A stretch of DNA of 64,000 nt from Streptomyces sp. PTY087I2 (GTDB taxonomy: Bacteria; Actinomycetota; Actinomycetes; Streptomycetales; Streptomycetaceae), in NCBI RefSeq assembly GCF_001687325.1, contig NZ_LZRD01000004.1, positions 265,060 to 329,059 of the forward strand, given 5' to 3'. Within the stretch, counting starts at the first letter, position 1, and each line of letters opens with the position of its first letter. Positions 8,611-17,781 of the stretch are shown here, piece after piece. The notes under the pieces are model-generated. The model saw only the letters and a list, made by a program, of their open reading frames with translations, ran no database searches and was not told the origin of the DNA. The position numbers and the translations under genes are program-made.

Positions 8611-8616
8611 TAGCCT
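8611..8616 (+). promoter_or_regulatory. Probable -10 of thi operon (TAGCCT)
   Basis: TAGCCT lies 22 bp before the riboswitch, giving a transcript that starts just ahead of the aptamer. Confidence 0.45.
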
Positions 8617-8637
8617 GGGCCGAAATCAACTTCATAT

Positions 8638-8740
8638 TCCGACAGGGGAGCGCCACAGCGCTGAGAGTGCGGCACCAAGGACAGGTTGGCCGCAGACCCT
8701 CTGAACCTCGCCCGGGTCATTCCGGGTAGGAAGTTCGGAC
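8638..8740 (+). promoter_or_regulatory. TPP riboswitch (THI box)
   Basis: The thiamine pyrophosphate aptamer is recognised from GCTGAGAGTGCGG (pyrimidine-sensor arm), ACCCTCTGAACCT and CGGGTCATTCCGGGTAGGAA (pyrophosphate-sensor arm). The outer stem TCCGA/TCGGA closes it. Upstream AACTTC (8628-8633) could pair instead with GAAGTT (8730-8735). Downstream, CCCGCT...CCGGTTCGCCGG...AGCGGG (8764-8790) forms a hairpin that may be the expression platform. It precedes the thiamine transporter operon, which should be shut off when TPP is plentiful. Confidence 0.93.
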
Positions 8741-8831
8741 CTTACTCAAGCTGTTGCGCCCTGCCCGCTTCCGGTTCGCCGGACAGCGGGCGGGGCCGCG
8801 TCTCTTCCTGGTCACCTCCAGGAGGAATCAC

Positions 8832-9929
8832 ATGAACACCACCAAGAAGTACGCGGCGACCGCGCTCGCGGCGGCGCTCGGCGTCACCGTGCTCGCCGGC
8901 TGCGGCAGCGAGGACGGCTCGGCGGGCTCCGGGGCGTCCAAGGGCAGCGGCTCCAAGACCGTGACCCTGGTCAGCCACGACTCCTTCAACGTCTCGGAAG
9001 ACGTGCTGAAGGCGTTCACGAAGGAGACCGGCTACACGGTCAAGACCCTCAAGAGCGGCGACGCCGGGGCCGCGCTCAACCAGGAGATCCTGACCAAGGG
9101 CTCCCCGCGCGGTGACGTCTTCTTCGGCGTCGACAACACCCTGCTCTCCCGCGCCCTCGACAACGGTCTCTTCACCGCGTACGAGGCCAAGGGCCTGAAC
9201 CGGGTCGCGCCGGACACGCAGACGGACGAGAAGCACCGCGTCACGCCCGTCGACACCGGTGACATCTGCGTCAACTACGACAAGAAGTACTTCGCCGACA
9301 AGAAGCTCGCGCCGCCGAAGACCTTCGCGGACCTGCTGAAGCCCGCGTACAAGAACCTCCTCGTCACGGAGAACGCGGCCAGCTCCTCGCCCGGTCTCGG
9401 CTTCCTCCTCGGCACCATCGCCGCCGAGGGCGAGGACGGCTACGAGGCGTACTGGAAGAAGCTGAAGGCCAACGGCGTCAAGGTCGTGGACGGCTGGGAG
9501 CAGGCGTACAACGAGGAGTTCTCCGGCTCCGCGGGCGGCAAGAAGGCCAAGGCCGACCGGCCGCTCGTCGTCTCCTACGCCTCCAGCCCGCCCGTCGAGG
9601 TGCTCTACGCCGACCCGCAGCCGAAGGAGGCCCCCACCGGAGTCGCCACCGGCACCTGCTTCCGGCAGACCGAATACGCCGGGCTGCTCACCGGGGCGAA
9701 GAACGAGGCGGGCGGCAAGGCGCTGCTGGACTTCATGATCAGCAAGACGTTCCAGGAGGACATGCCGCTCAACATGTTCGTCAACCCGGTCGTGACGGAC
9801 GCCGAGCTGCCGGAGCTGTTCACGAAGCACGGCGAGAAGGTCGACACGCCTCCCGCCGTCACGCCCGAGAAGATCGCCGCCAACCGTGAGCAGTGGATCC
9901 AGTCGTGGCAGTCGCTGGTCCTGAAGTAG
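8832..9929 (+). CDS. thiB: Thiamine ABC transporter substrate-binding lipoprotein
   Basis: A 365-residue periplasmic-type binding protein anchored as a lipoprotein: a signal peptide leads to the lipobox LAGC at C24. The body matches ThiB/TbpA-like proteins (VTLVSHDSFNVSEDVLKAF at the start of the mature part; LLVTENAASSSPGLGFLL). ATG 8832 has AGGAGG 7 nt upstream; a longer in-frame reading to 8754 has no support. It is the first gene behind the TPP riboswitch, which strongly supports thiamine or a thiamine derivative as substrate. thiP overlaps its end. Confidence 0.93.
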   Translation: MNTTKKYAATALAAALGVTVLAGCGSEDGSAGSGASKGSGSKTVTLVSHDSFNVSEDVLKAFTKETGYTVKTLKSGDAGAALNQEILTKGSPRGDVFFGVDNTLLSRALDNGLFTAYEAKGLNRVAPDTQTDEKHRVTPVDTGDICVNYDKKYFADKKLAPPKTFADLLKPAYKNLLVTENAASSSPGLGFLLGTIAAEGEDGYEAYWKKLKANGVKVVDGWEQAYNEEFSGSAGGKKAKADRPLVVSYASSPPVEVLYADPQPKEAPTGVATGTCFRQTEYAGLLTGAKNEAGGKALLDFMISKTFQEDMPLNMFVNPVVTDAELPELFTKHGEKVDTPPAVTPEKIAANREQWIQSWQSLVLK

Positions 9930-11620
9930 GGATCGAGAAGCGGTCCGCCCGGCCCGCCGGTCGCGGGTCCGGGCGGCGCGGGGCCGCGGTGCGGCTCGGC
10001 CTGATGGCCGTGCCCGTCGCGTTCTTCGCGCTGTTCTTCGCCTATCCCGTGACCGCCATCGTCGGCCGCGGGATCAAGGCGGAGGGCGACTGGCAGTTCG
10101 GGCGGATCGGCGAGGTGCTGAGCCGGCCGGACATCCTCGACGTCCTCTGGTTCACCACCTGGCAGGCCCTCGCCTCGACCGCGCTCACCCTGCTGATCGC
10201 CCTCCCCGGGGCATACGTCTTCGCCCGCTTCGACTTCCCGGGCAAACAGGTGCTGCGGGCGGTCGTCACCGTGCCGTTCGTGCTGCCCACCGTCGTCGTC
10301 GGCACCGCGTTCCTGGCGCTGCTCGGGCGCGGCGGGCTCCTCGACGAGCTGTGGGGCGTCCGCCTCGACACCACCGTGTGGGCGATCCTGCTGGCCCACG
10401 TCTTCTTCAACTACGCGGTGGTCGTACGGACGGTGGGCGGGCTCTGGTCGCAGCTCGACCCGCGCCAGGAGGAGGCCGCGCGGGTGCTGGGGGCCGGACG
10501 GTTCGCCGCGTTCCGCCGCGTGACGCTGCCCGCGCTCGCCCCCGCCGTCGCGGCCGCAGCACTGATGGTCTTCCTCTTCACGTTCACCTCCTTCGGCGTC
10601 GTACAGATCCTCGGCGGACCGGCGTACTCCACCCTGGAGGTGGAGATCTACCGGCAGACCGCGCAGCTGCTGGACCTGCCGACCGCCGCCGTGCTGACCC
10701 TGGTGCAGTTCGCCGCGGTCGGCGGAATCCTCGCCGTGCACGCCGCGACCGTACGCCGCCGGGAACGGGCGCTGAAGCTCGTCGACCCGGCGCAGACCTC
10801 CCGCAGGCCGCGTGGCGTGGGTCAGTGGGCGCTGCTCGGCGGCGTACTGCTGACGGCACTGCTGCTGATCCTGCTGCCGCTCGGTGTGCTGGTGGAGCGT
10901 TCCTTCGACGGGCCCGGCAGCTACGGCTTCGGCTACTACGAGGCCCTCCAGTCGGTCGGGGCGGGCGGCTCCTCCACCTTCCTGGTGCCGCCGCTGGAGG
11001 CCGTCGGCAACTCCCTGCGGTACGCGCTCGTCGCGACCCTCATCGCCCTCGTCGTCGGCGGGCTCGCGGCTGCGGCCCTGACCCGGCGGGCCGGGCGGCT
11101 GGTCCGGGGCTTCGACGCGCTGCTGATGCTGCCCCTCGGGGTCTCCGCCGTGACCGTCGGCTTCGGCTTCCTGATCACCCTGGACAAGCCGCCGCTCGAC
11201 CTGCGGACCTCCTGGATCCTGGTCCCGCTGGCCCAGGCGCTGGTCGGCGTCCCCTTCGTCGTACGGACCATGCTGCCGGTGCTGCGCGCGGTCGACGACC
11301 GGCTGCGGGAGGCCGCCGCCGTGCTCGGGGCATCGCCGCTGCGGGCCTGGCGGGAGGTCGATCTGCCGCTGGTGCGACGGGCGGTGCTCGTCGCGGCGGG
11401 CTTCGCGTTCGCGGTCTCCCTCGGGGAGTTCGGCGCGACGGTGTTCATCGCGCGCCCCGACAATCCGACCCTGCCGGTCGCCGTGGCCCGGCTGCTGGGC
11501 CGGTCCGGGGAGCTCAACTACGGCCAGGCGATGGCCCTGAGCACGATTCTGATGCTGGTGTGCGCGGTGTCGCTGCTGCTCCTGGAGCGTATCCGCACCG
11601 ACCGATCCGGGGAGTTCTGA
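9893..11620 (+). CDS. thiP: Thiamine ABC transporter permease (fused double domain)
   Basis: Up to 575 residues with about 12 membrane segments in two homologous halves, each carrying the permease EAA loop that contacts the ATPase (first: EEAARVLGAGRFAAFRRVTLP; second: REAAAVLGASPLRAWREVDLP, shortened here to key parts EEAARVLGA and REAAAVLGA). This double-length architecture is the ThiP/FbpB type. The start is uncertain: GTG 9893 lies within thiB, and GTG 9989 would begin just ahead of the first membrane helix. Neither has a clear ribosome site, so coupling to thiB translation is likely. thiQ follows after 5 bp. Confidence 0.9.
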   Translation: MDPVVAVAGPEVGIEKRSARPAGRGSGRRGAAVRLGLMAVPVAFFALFFAYPVTAIVGRGIKAEGDWQFGRIGEVLSRPDILDVLWFTTWQALASTALTLLIALPGAYVFARFDFPGKQVLRAVVTVPFVLPTVVVGTAFLALLGRGGLLDELWGVRLDTTVWAILLAHVFFNYAVVVRTVGGLWSQLDPRQEEAARVLGAGRFAAFRRVTLPALAPAVAAAALMVFLFTFTSFGVVQILGGPAYSTLEVEIYRQTAQLLDLPTAAVLTLVQFAAVGGILAVHAATVRRRERALKLVDPAQTSRRPRGVGQWALLGGVLLTALLLILLPLGVLVERSFDGPGSYGFGYYEALQSVGAGGSSTFLVPPLEAVGNSLRYALVATLIALVVGGLAAAALTRRAGRLVRGFDALLMLPLGVSAVTVGFGFLITLDKPPLDLRTSWILVPLAQALVGVPFVVRTMLPVLRAVDDRLREAAAVLGASPLRAWREVDLPLVRRAVLVAAGFAFAVSLGEFGATVFIARPDNPTLPVAVARLLGRSGELNYGQAMALSTILMLVCAVSLLLLERIRTDRSGEF

Positions 11621-11625
11621 ACGAC

Positions 11626-12687
11626 ATGCTGAGCTTGCAGGCCGCCACCGTACGGTTCGGGAAGCGGGCCGCGCTCGACGCGGTGGACCTGGAGGTCGCC
11701 GACCACCGGATCGTCTGCGTCCTCGGGCCCAGCGGCAGCGGGAAGTCCACCCTGCTGCGGGCCGTCGCCGGGCTCCAGCCCATGGACGGCGGCCGGGTCC
11801 TGCTGGCCGGACAGGACCAGGCGGGCGTCCCCGTGCACCGGCGCGGGCTCGGCCTGATGTTCCAGGACCACCAGCTCTTCCCGCACCGCGACGTCGGCTC
11901 CAACGTCGCCTTCGGGCTGCGGATGCACGGCACCGGGCGGGCCGAGACCGAGCGCCGGGTCCGCGAACTCCTGGAGCTGGTCGGCCTGCCGGGCGCGGAA
12001 CGCCGGGCCGTCGCCGCGCTCTCCGGCGGCGAACAGCAGCGCGTCGCCCTGGCCCGCGCGCTCGCCCCGCGCCCGAAGCTCCTGATGCTCGACGAGCCGC
12101 TCGGGCAGCTCGACCGGAGCCTGCGCGAACGGCTCGTCGTGGAACTCCGCACGCTCTTCCAGGAGTTGGGAACCACCGTGCTGGCCGTCACGCACGACCA
12201 GGGCGAGGCGTTCGCGCTCGCCGACCGGGTCGTCGTGATGCGGGACGGCCGGATCGCGCAGGAGGGCACCCCGCTGGACGTCTGGCAGCGCCCGGCCTCC
12301 GCGTTCGTCGCCCGGTTCCTCGGCTTCGACAACGTCACCCCCGCCACGGTCACCGGCCAGGCCGCCGCCACCGCCTGGGGCAAGATCCCGGTGCCCGAGG
12401 GCTCCCCGCAGGGCGAGACCGATCTCCTGGTCCGGCCCGCCGGGGTCCGGATCGGCGCCCCCGAGGACGGCCTGCGCTGCACGGTCGGCGTCCGCACCTT
12501 CCAGGGGAACCATGTGACCGTACGGCTGCTGCCCGAGAACGCGCCGGTGCTGGAGGCCGAATGCGCCCTGCGGGACACCCCGGACGAGGGCGCGGTCGTG
12601 GGCGTCCGCTTCGACGCGGCGGAGACGGTGGTGCTGGCGGGCGCCCCGAGTCCCAGCGCCTCACCCGACCCCGACGACCCGGCGTGA
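11626..12687 (+). CDS. thiQ: Thiamine ABC transporter ATP-binding protein
   Basis: A 353-residue ABC ATPase with Walker A GPSGSGKS (34-41), signature LSGGEQQ, Walker B LLMLDEP and the H-loop THD. The C-terminal ~110 residues form an extra regulatory region (TOBE-like) absent from the shorter E. coli ThiQ, so by sequence it also resembles the iron/molybdate FbpC/ModC type. The riboswitch and the thiB-thiP context favour thiamine. ATG 11626 follows thiP by 5 bp with GGGGAG upstream. It ends three bases before the convergent response-regulator gene. Confidence 0.9.
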   Translation: MLSLQAATVRFGKRAALDAVDLEVADHRIVCVLGPSGSGKSTLLRAVAGLQPMDGGRVLLAGQDQAGVPVHRRGLGLMFQDHQLFPHRDVGSNVAFGLRMHGTGRAETERRVRELLELVGLPGAERRAVAALSGGEQQRVALARALAPRPKLLMLDEPLGQLDRSLRERLVVELRTLFQELGTTVLAVTHDQGEAFALADRVVVMRDGRIAQEGTPLDVWQRPASAFVARFLGFDNVTPATVTGQAAATAWGKIPVPEGSPQGETDLLVRPAGVRIGAPEDGLRCTVGVRTFQGNHVTVRLLPENAPVLEAECALRDTPDEGAVVGVRFDAAETVVLAGAPSPSASPDPDDPA

Positions 12688-12690
12688 CCC

Positions 12691-13374
12691 TCAGGGGCCG
12701 TCCGGCCGTGGGTGGTTGGCTCCCGCCACCACCAGCCCCAGTTCGTACGCCAGGATCACCGCCTGCGCCCGGTCCCGCAGCCCCATCTTCGCGAACAGCC
12801 GGTTGATGTGGGTCTTCACCGTGTGGTCGGTGATGGTCAGCCGGTCGGCGATGTCCGCGTTGGACAGCCCCCGGGCGATCAGGACGAGCACCTCGGCCTC
12901 GCGCGCGGTCAGCCCCTCGATCGAGCGCGGCGGGGGAGCGCTGACCCGCTGCCGGGCGAACTCCGCGATCAGCCGCCCGGTGATCTCGGGGGCCAGCAGG
13001 GCGTGACCGCCCGCCACCACCCGTACCGCGTGCAGCAGTTCGGGAAAGGTCGCGTCCTTCAGCAGGAAGCCGCTGGCTCCGGCGGTGAGAGCGTCGTACA
13101 CGTACTCGTCCAGGCCGAACGTCGTCAGCATCAGCGCCCTGGTCGCCCCGTTCGACGCCGCGACGATCTCGCGCGCCGCGTCGATGCCGCCGAGGCGGGG
13201 CATCCGGATGTCCAACAGGACCACATCGGGACGCAGTTCGGCCGCGCCGAGCACGGCCTGTTCGCCGTCCTCCGCCTCTCCGACCACCTCGATGTCGTCC
13301 TGCGTGTTCAGCAGGCCGGCGAACGCCGTGCGGACGACGGCCTGGTCGTCGGCCACCAGCACCCGGATCACCAC
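12691..13374 (-). CDS. NarL/FixJ-type response regulator
   Basis: A 227-residue two-component regulator. The receiver domain (1-120) has the acidic pair DD at 9-10, the phospho-acceptor D55 in VVLLDIRMP and the conserved Lys in SGFLLKDATFP. The C-terminal LuxR-type helix-turn-helix reads LTAREAEVLVLIARGLSNAD. GTG 13374 overlaps the end of the kinase gene by 7 bp, so the two are co-translated. Targets are unknown; candidates include its own operon and the divergent glycosyltransferase genes. Confidence 0.93.
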   Translation of the reverse strand: MVIRVLVADDQAVVRTAFAGLLNTQDDIEVVGEAEDGEQAVLGAAELRPDVVLLDIRMPRLGGIDAAREIVAASNGATRALMLTTFGLDEYVYDALTAGASGFLLKDATFPELLHAVRVVAGGHALLAPEITGRLIAEFARQRVSAPPPRSIEGLTAREAEVLVLIARGLSNADIADRLTITDHTVKTHINRLFAKMGLRDRAQAVILAYELGLVVAGANHPRPDGP

Positions 13375-14627
13375 GGCAGCTCCGCCTCCACGAGGAAGCC
13401 GCCGGCCGGACCCCGGCCCGTGGTGAGCGCTCCGCCGAGCAGGGAGGCACGTTCGGCCATCCCCACCAGCCCGTGCCCCGCCCGCCCGGTGGGGGCGGAA
13501 GGATCGGGGCCGGGCCCGTCATCGGTCACGCGCACCGTCAACACGCGCGTGCCGTAGTGGAGTTCCACGACCGCGTGCGAACCCGGGGCGTGCCGACGGG
13601 TGTTCGTCAGGGCCTCCTGGGCGATCCGGTACGCCGACAGCTCCCAGGACGCGGGCAGCGGAACCCGCTCGCCGCTGATCCGCAGCCCGGCCGCACCGCC
13701 CACCGCCCGGTGCTGGTCCAGGAGTTCATCGAGTCCGGCCAGGGAGGGCTGCGGGGCGGTGAGCGGGGCCGGTGAGGTGGCGTCGCCCGTCCGCAGCACC
13801 CCGAGCAGCCGCCGCAGCTCCGCCATCGAGGAGCGTGCGGTGCCCGCGATCTCCTGGAAGGCGTCCCGCGCCGGGGGCGAGAGATCCGGAGTCGTGTACG
13901 TGGCGCTCTCGGCCCGGACCGCGATCACCGACACCGAGTGGGCGATCATGTCGTGCAACTCCCTCGCTATCGCGGCCCGTTCCGCCTCGGCCGCCTGCCG
14001 TCGCTCCATCTCCAGCAGCCGGGACTGGGCGGCCGCCCGGGTGTGCCGGGTCTCCTCGCGTGCCCGCACCGCGTCGCCCGTGCTCACCGCGCCCAGGATC
14101 AGCACCGTCAGCACCAGCGTCTCCGCGTACAGCCCGAGACTGAACCGGTCGGTGCCCTGGAGCGCGGGCAGCCCGGGGGAGCCGTCCCGGGCCCACCGGT
14201 CGATGTGCACCAGGTTGACCGTCAGCGCCGCCAGCGAACCGGCCAGCACGAGGATCGCCGGATGCTGCACCCGGTGCCGCCCCAGGGTGTAACAGCCGAT
14301 CAGGGAACCGGCGATGGTCGCGTACGCCATGTTGCCGTCGGTCCCGAAGCTCAGCAGGGCCGCGCCCACGGTCAGGAACCCGACGGCGGGCCACATCGCC
14401 CGCAGCGCCAGCGAAGCCGTGCAGACGAGCACCCCGAACGCCGTGGCCGCCGAACCCGGTACGAGGGCCAGCTCCACCACCGCGAAGAGCGTCAGCCCCG
14501 CCGCGGTCAGCCAGGCGTACGAGGGTGCCGCCGCCCAGTCCCGCAGCCGTCGTCGCAGCCCGCGGTCCGGCGGCGGGGCTTCGGGGGCGGTGGCGGCCGG
14601 GCGGTCCGGCGTGATGGTGCGCGTCAT
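13368..14627 (-). CDS. Sensor histidine kinase (HisKA_3 type)
   Basis: A 419-residue kinase with four to six membrane helices in residues 38-185, a short coiled linker, then the HisKA_3 dimerisation/phosphotransfer motif ARELHDMIAHSVSVI with H225 as phospho-acceptor. The HATPase domain follows (G-box GHGLVGMAERA). There is no large extracellular sensor domain, so it may sense through its membrane part, as DesK/LiaS-like kinases do. I start at ATG 14627; an upstream in-frame ATG at 14663 is possible but lacks a ribosome site. It is paired with the following response regulator. Confidence 0.92.
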   Translation of the reverse strand: MTRTITPDRPAATAPEAPPPDRGLRRRLRDWAAAPSYAWLTAAGLTLFAVVELALVPGSAATAFGVLVCTASLALRAMWPAVGFLTVGAALLSFGTDGNMAYATIAGSLIGCYTLGRHRVQHPAILVLAGSLAALTVNLVHIDRWARDGSPGLPALQGTDRFSLGLYAETLVLTVLILGAVSTGDAVRAREETRHTRAAAQSRLLEMERRQAAEAERAAIARELHDMIAHSVSVIAVRAESATYTTPDLSPPARDAFQEIAGTARSSMAELRRLLGVLRTGDATSPAPLTAPQPSLAGLDELLDQHRAVGGAAGLRISGERVPLPASWELSAYRIAQEALTNTRRHAPGSHAVVELHYGTRVLTVRVTDDGPGPDPSAPTGRAGHGLVGMAERASLLGGALTTGRGPAGGFLVEAELPW

Positions 14628-14769
14628 ACGGAGATTCTTCGTCACCGCCGAGGTCCGGCACATCGGAGCACGGGTGGAATTCCCCGCGCCGGCTCATGCC
14701 ACGGGTTGACCCCGAGGACCGGACGGTGGTGTGACGATCCGCGAACGGCCCGTTCCTAGCCTCGGATCC

Positions 14770-15972
14770 ATGGCAACGACCACGCCTCTCACCCCTCCTG
14801 ACCAGTGCGGAAAGCCGCCATCGCTCCCTTCCGGCGCCCGCTGGTGGGCGCTCTGCGCGGCTGCCGCCCTCGGGCTCGCCGTCTGCTCCTCGCTCGGCCC
14901 GCACCGCGTCTGGGGAAGCGTGGCGGCGCTCGGCTACCTGGCCGCCGCGCTGCTCGCCGCGCGTGGGCGGAGCCCCCGTACGGCCGGTGCGGTCGCCGTC
15001 GCCGGGGCGGTGCTGCTGCCCCTGCTGTGGCTTCTCGCCGTGGAACAGGCGCAGTTGGAGGTGCGGGTGGTCGCACGGTCGGCCGGGCTGCTGCTCGCCA
15101 AGGGAACCCCGTATCTCCAACGGCCCATGGTTCCGGAGGACTTCAACCCGTACCTCCCGGGCATGGCCGTCTTCGGTCTGCCGGAGGCCGTGGCCGGGCC
15201 CGGCCCGCTCACCGACCCCCGGCTGTGGATGGGCGCGGCGTTCCTCGGCGCGCTCGCGTTCGCCCTCCCGGCGGGGTTCCGGAGCGCACCGCTGCGGTGG
15301 ATCGCCGCCTGCCCGCTGGTCGCGCTGCCGCTCGCGGTCGGGGGCGTCGATCTGCCGGTGGCCGGGCTGATGTGCCTCGGGCTCGCCCTGGCCGGACGGG
15401 AACGAGCGGGCGCGGCCGGGCTGGCGCTCGGCGCGGCCGCCGCCCTCAAGTGGACGGCCTGGCCCGCGATTCCGGTGGCCCTGGCCCTGCTGGCGGCGGC
15501 CTCCCGGTCAGCGGGCCGGACGGCGGACCGCGCTGCCGCGCGCTGCGGGATCGTCGCCCTGCTCACCGCCGCCGCCCTCGTCCTTCCCGTCGCACTGCGC
15601 GACCCGGGAGCCTTCCGGGCCCATGTCGTCGACTTCCCGCTCGGGCTGACCGACGCGGTCTCGTCCGCCGCGAGCCCGCTCCCCGGCCATCTGCTGGCCA
15701 CCCACGTCCCCGGCGGCCGCACCCTGGCCCTCCTGCTGCTCGGGGTGAGCGCCCTCCTGATCGCCCTCTCCCTCCTCGTCCGGCCCCCGGCGACGACGGC
15801 GGACGCGGCGGTGAGGCTCGCGCTCGGGCTGCTTCTGGCCATCGCGTTCATGCCCGCGAGCCGGGTCGGCTATCTGGTGCACCCGCTGGTCCTCGTGGCG
15901 TGGGCGGCGGCCCGGCAGACACCCGACCAGCCCCCCTTTCTCGTACGCGTACGGAAGCAGGTGTCCCGATGA
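14770..15972 (+). CDS. Polytopic membrane glycosyltransferase, GT87/DUF2029-like
   Basis: A 400-residue protein with about ten hydrophobic helices. An extracytoplasmic loop after the second helix pair contains GTPYLQRPMVPEDFNPYLPG, resembling the loop motif of polyprenyl-phosphate-mannose-dependent GT-C transferases (GT87 family). The overlap with a PimB'-like mannosyltransferase (ATGA) supports work on the same glycolipid or glycan. ATG 14770 is preferred; TAGCCT lies 7 bp upstream, suggesting a leaderless mRNA. A GTG at 14731 is a weaker option. The fold is well supported; the exact sugar and acceptor are inference. Confidence 0.65.
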   Translation: MATTTPLTPPDQCGKPPSLPSGARWWALCAAAALGLAVCSSLGPHRVWGSVAALGYLAAALLAARGRSPRTAGAVAVAGAVLLPLLWLLAVEQAQLEVRVVARSAGLLLAKGTPYLQRPMVPEDFNPYLPGMAVFGLPEAVAGPGPLTDPRLWMGAAFLGALAFALPAGFRSAPLRWIAACPLVALPLAVGGVDLPVAGLMCLGLALAGRERAGAAGLALGAAAALKWTAWPAIPVALALLAAASRSAGRTADRAAARCGIVALLTAAALVLPVALRDPGAFRAHVVDFPLGLTDAVSSAASPLPGHLLATHVPGGRTLALLLLGVSALLIALSLLVRPPATTADAAVRLALGLLLAIAFMPASRVGYLVHPLVLVAWAAARQTPDQPPFLVRVRKQVSR

Positions 15973-17198
15973 CCGGCGGCCGCACCCTCGTGGTGACCAA
16001 CGACTTCCCGCCGCGCCAGGGCGGCATCGAGACCTTCGTGCGGGCGATGACCGACCGGTTCCCCACGGACGCCGTCGTCGTCTACACCTCGGCCGAACCC
16101 GGGGCGGCCGTTCATGACGCGGCCCTGCCCTACCCCGTGGTCCGCGACCCGGCCCGGATGCTGCTCCCCGTCCCGCGCGTCGCCGCCCGCGCCGCCGGAC
16201 TCGCCCGCCGCCACGGCTGCGACAGCGTCTGGTTCGGGGCCGCCGCCCCGCTCGGGCTCATGGCGGACCGGCTGCGCCGGGAGAGCGGGGTGCGGCGGGC
16301 CGTCGCCACGACGCACGGGCACGAGGTGTGGTGGGCCCGTACCCCGGGGGCCCGGTCCCTGCTCCGGCGGATCGGTGAGCGGACGGACGCGGTGACCTAT
16401 CTGGGGGCGGCCACCCGCGCGCCCATCGCCGCCGCGCTCGGTCCGGCCGCCGCCCGCCGCATGGTGCGCCTGGCACCGGGCGTGGACGCGGAGGCCTTCG
16501 CCGTACGGCCCGGGGCGCGCGAAGCCGTACGGGATCCGGCGCGCGACGGCGGACGCGAAGGGGCACACGGCGGCGGACCGCCCCGGGCGCGCGTACGCCC
16601 CAGTGCGCGCAACAGCGTCCGCCGGCGGTACGGCCTCGGCGCGCGGCCCGTGATCCTGTGTGCCGCGCGGCTCGTCCCGCGCAAGGGGCAGGACACCCTG
16701 ATCCGCGCCCTCCCCGCCGTCCTGCGCTCGGTGCCCGACGCCGTACTCCTGCTGACCGGCGACGGACCGTACGCCCGGACCCTGCACCGGCTCGCCGCCG
16801 ACACCGGGGTCGCGCACGCGGTGGTCCTCGCCGGCGGACGGCCGCACCCGGAGATGCCGGAGCACTACGCGGCCGCCGACGTCTTCGCCATGCCCTGCCG
16901 CACCCGCAGACGCGGCCTGGAGGTGGAGGGGCTCGGCATCGTCTTCCTGGAAGCGGCGGCCGCCGGGCTGCCGGTCCTCGTCGGCGATTCGGGCGGCGCG
17001 CCCGACACCGTACGGGACGGGGAGACCGGGTACCTGGTCGACGGGCGCGATACGGCCGCCGTCGCGGACCGGCTCGTCGCGCTGCTGCGGGACCGGGCGG
17101 CGGCCACGGCGATGGGGGAGAAGGGCCGGGCGTGGGTCCGCGAGGCATGGGGCTGGGAGAGCGCGTACGCCACCCTCGCCGGACTGCTGCGGCCCTGA
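15969..17198 (+). CDS. GT4 glycosyltransferase, PimB'-like mannosyltransferase
   Basis: A 409-residue GT-B enzyme. The N-terminal motif NDFPPRQGGIETFVR matches GDP-mannose-dependent phosphatidylinositol mannosyltransferases (PimB'). The C-terminal half holds CAARLVPRKGQDTLIRALP and the E-x7-E donor site in EVEGLGIVFLEAAAAGLPV. Between the two halves lies a ~30-residue Arg/Gly-rich insertion (around residues 180-210, GGREGAHGGGPPRA) not typical of the family. It overlaps the GT87-like gene by four bases. The likely role is adding mannose to a lipid-anchored acceptor at the inner membrane face. The donor is inferred from family. Confidence 0.82.
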   Translation: MTGGRTLVVTNDFPPRQGGIETFVRAMTDRFPTDAVVVYTSAEPGAAVHDAALPYPVVRDPARMLLPVPRVAARAAGLARRHGCDSVWFGAAAPLGLMADRLRRESGVRRAVATTHGHEVWWARTPGARSLLRRIGERTDAVTYLGAATRAPIAAALGPAAARRMVRLAPGVDAEAFAVRPGAREAVRDPARDGGREGAHGGGPPRARVRPSARNSVRRRYGLGARPVILCAARLVPRKGQDTLIRALPAVLRSVPDAVLLLTGDGPYARTLHRLAADTGVAHAVVLAGGRPHPEMPEHYAAADVFAMPCRTRRRGLEVEGLGIVFLEAAAAGLPVLVGDSGGAPDTVRDGETGYLVDGRDTAAVADRLVALLRDRAAATAMGEKGRAWVREAWGWESAYATLAGLLRP

Positions 17199-17324
17199 CC
17201 GCGCCGCCGGAGCGCGTGCCGTACGCCGCGACAGCGCGGCCAGGGCCCGGCAAGCTGGAGGTCCGGAGCCCCGTACCCGTACGGCAGCGACAGCGACAGT
17301 GACAGCGACGAAGGACCGTGAACC

Positions 17325-17780
17325 ATGACCGGTGGCACCCGCGAGGGCATCGACCTCACCCGCGTCCTCGACGCCCCGCAGCAGCGGGTCTTCGCCGCCT
17401 GGACGTCACCGGAGGACTTCGCCGCCTGGTACGGGGGCCAGGCGGACGTCCCCCTGGACCGGGTGGCGATGGACGTACGGCCCGGGGGCTCGTGGAGCCT
17501 GGTCATCGTGATGCCGGGCGTCGAGATGCCCTTCCACGGGGTCTACCGCGAGGTCAGCGAACCCGACGGGCTGGTCTTCACGCTGAAGGACGGCTCCGCC
17601 CCCGAGGACGCCGAGGGCGAGACCGTGACCGTCACCTTCAGCGACCTCGGGGGCGGCCGGACCGAACTGGCCTTCCAGCAGCGCGGCGGGAACCTCACCC
17701 CCGAGCAGTACGCGGCGGCCGAGGACGGCTGGGAGGCCTTCTTCGACACCCTCGCCGACCGCCTCGCCGCTCACCCCTGA
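17325..17780 (+). CDS. SRPBCC (AHSA1-like) domain protein
   Basis: A 151-residue START-like/AHSA1 protein (COG3832 type): it opens with the typical RVLDAPQQRVFAAWTSPED and has the WYGG, PGGSW and HGVYREV positions of the family. Such proteins bind hydrophobic ligands, and no catalytic residues can be assigned. ATG 17325 has GAAGGA about 11 nt upstream. The preceding 60 bp include short CAGCGACAGCGACAGTGAC repeats with no evident function. It converges on the ABC permease with only one base between stop codons. Confidence 0.85.
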   Translation: MTGGTREGIDLTRVLDAPQQRVFAAWTSPEDFAAWYGGQADVPLDRVAMDVRPGGSWSLVIVMPGVEMPFHGVYREVSEPDGLVFTLKDGSAPEDAEGETVTVTFSDLGGGRTELAFQQRGGNLTPEQYAAAEDGWEAFFDTLADRLAAHP

Positions 17781-17781
17781 A

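Noticed and set aside
17271..17310. GACAGC/GACAGT short repeats before the SRPBCC gene
   Set aside because: They are brief, simple-sequence repeats with no dyad or promoter logic, so not reported as an operator.
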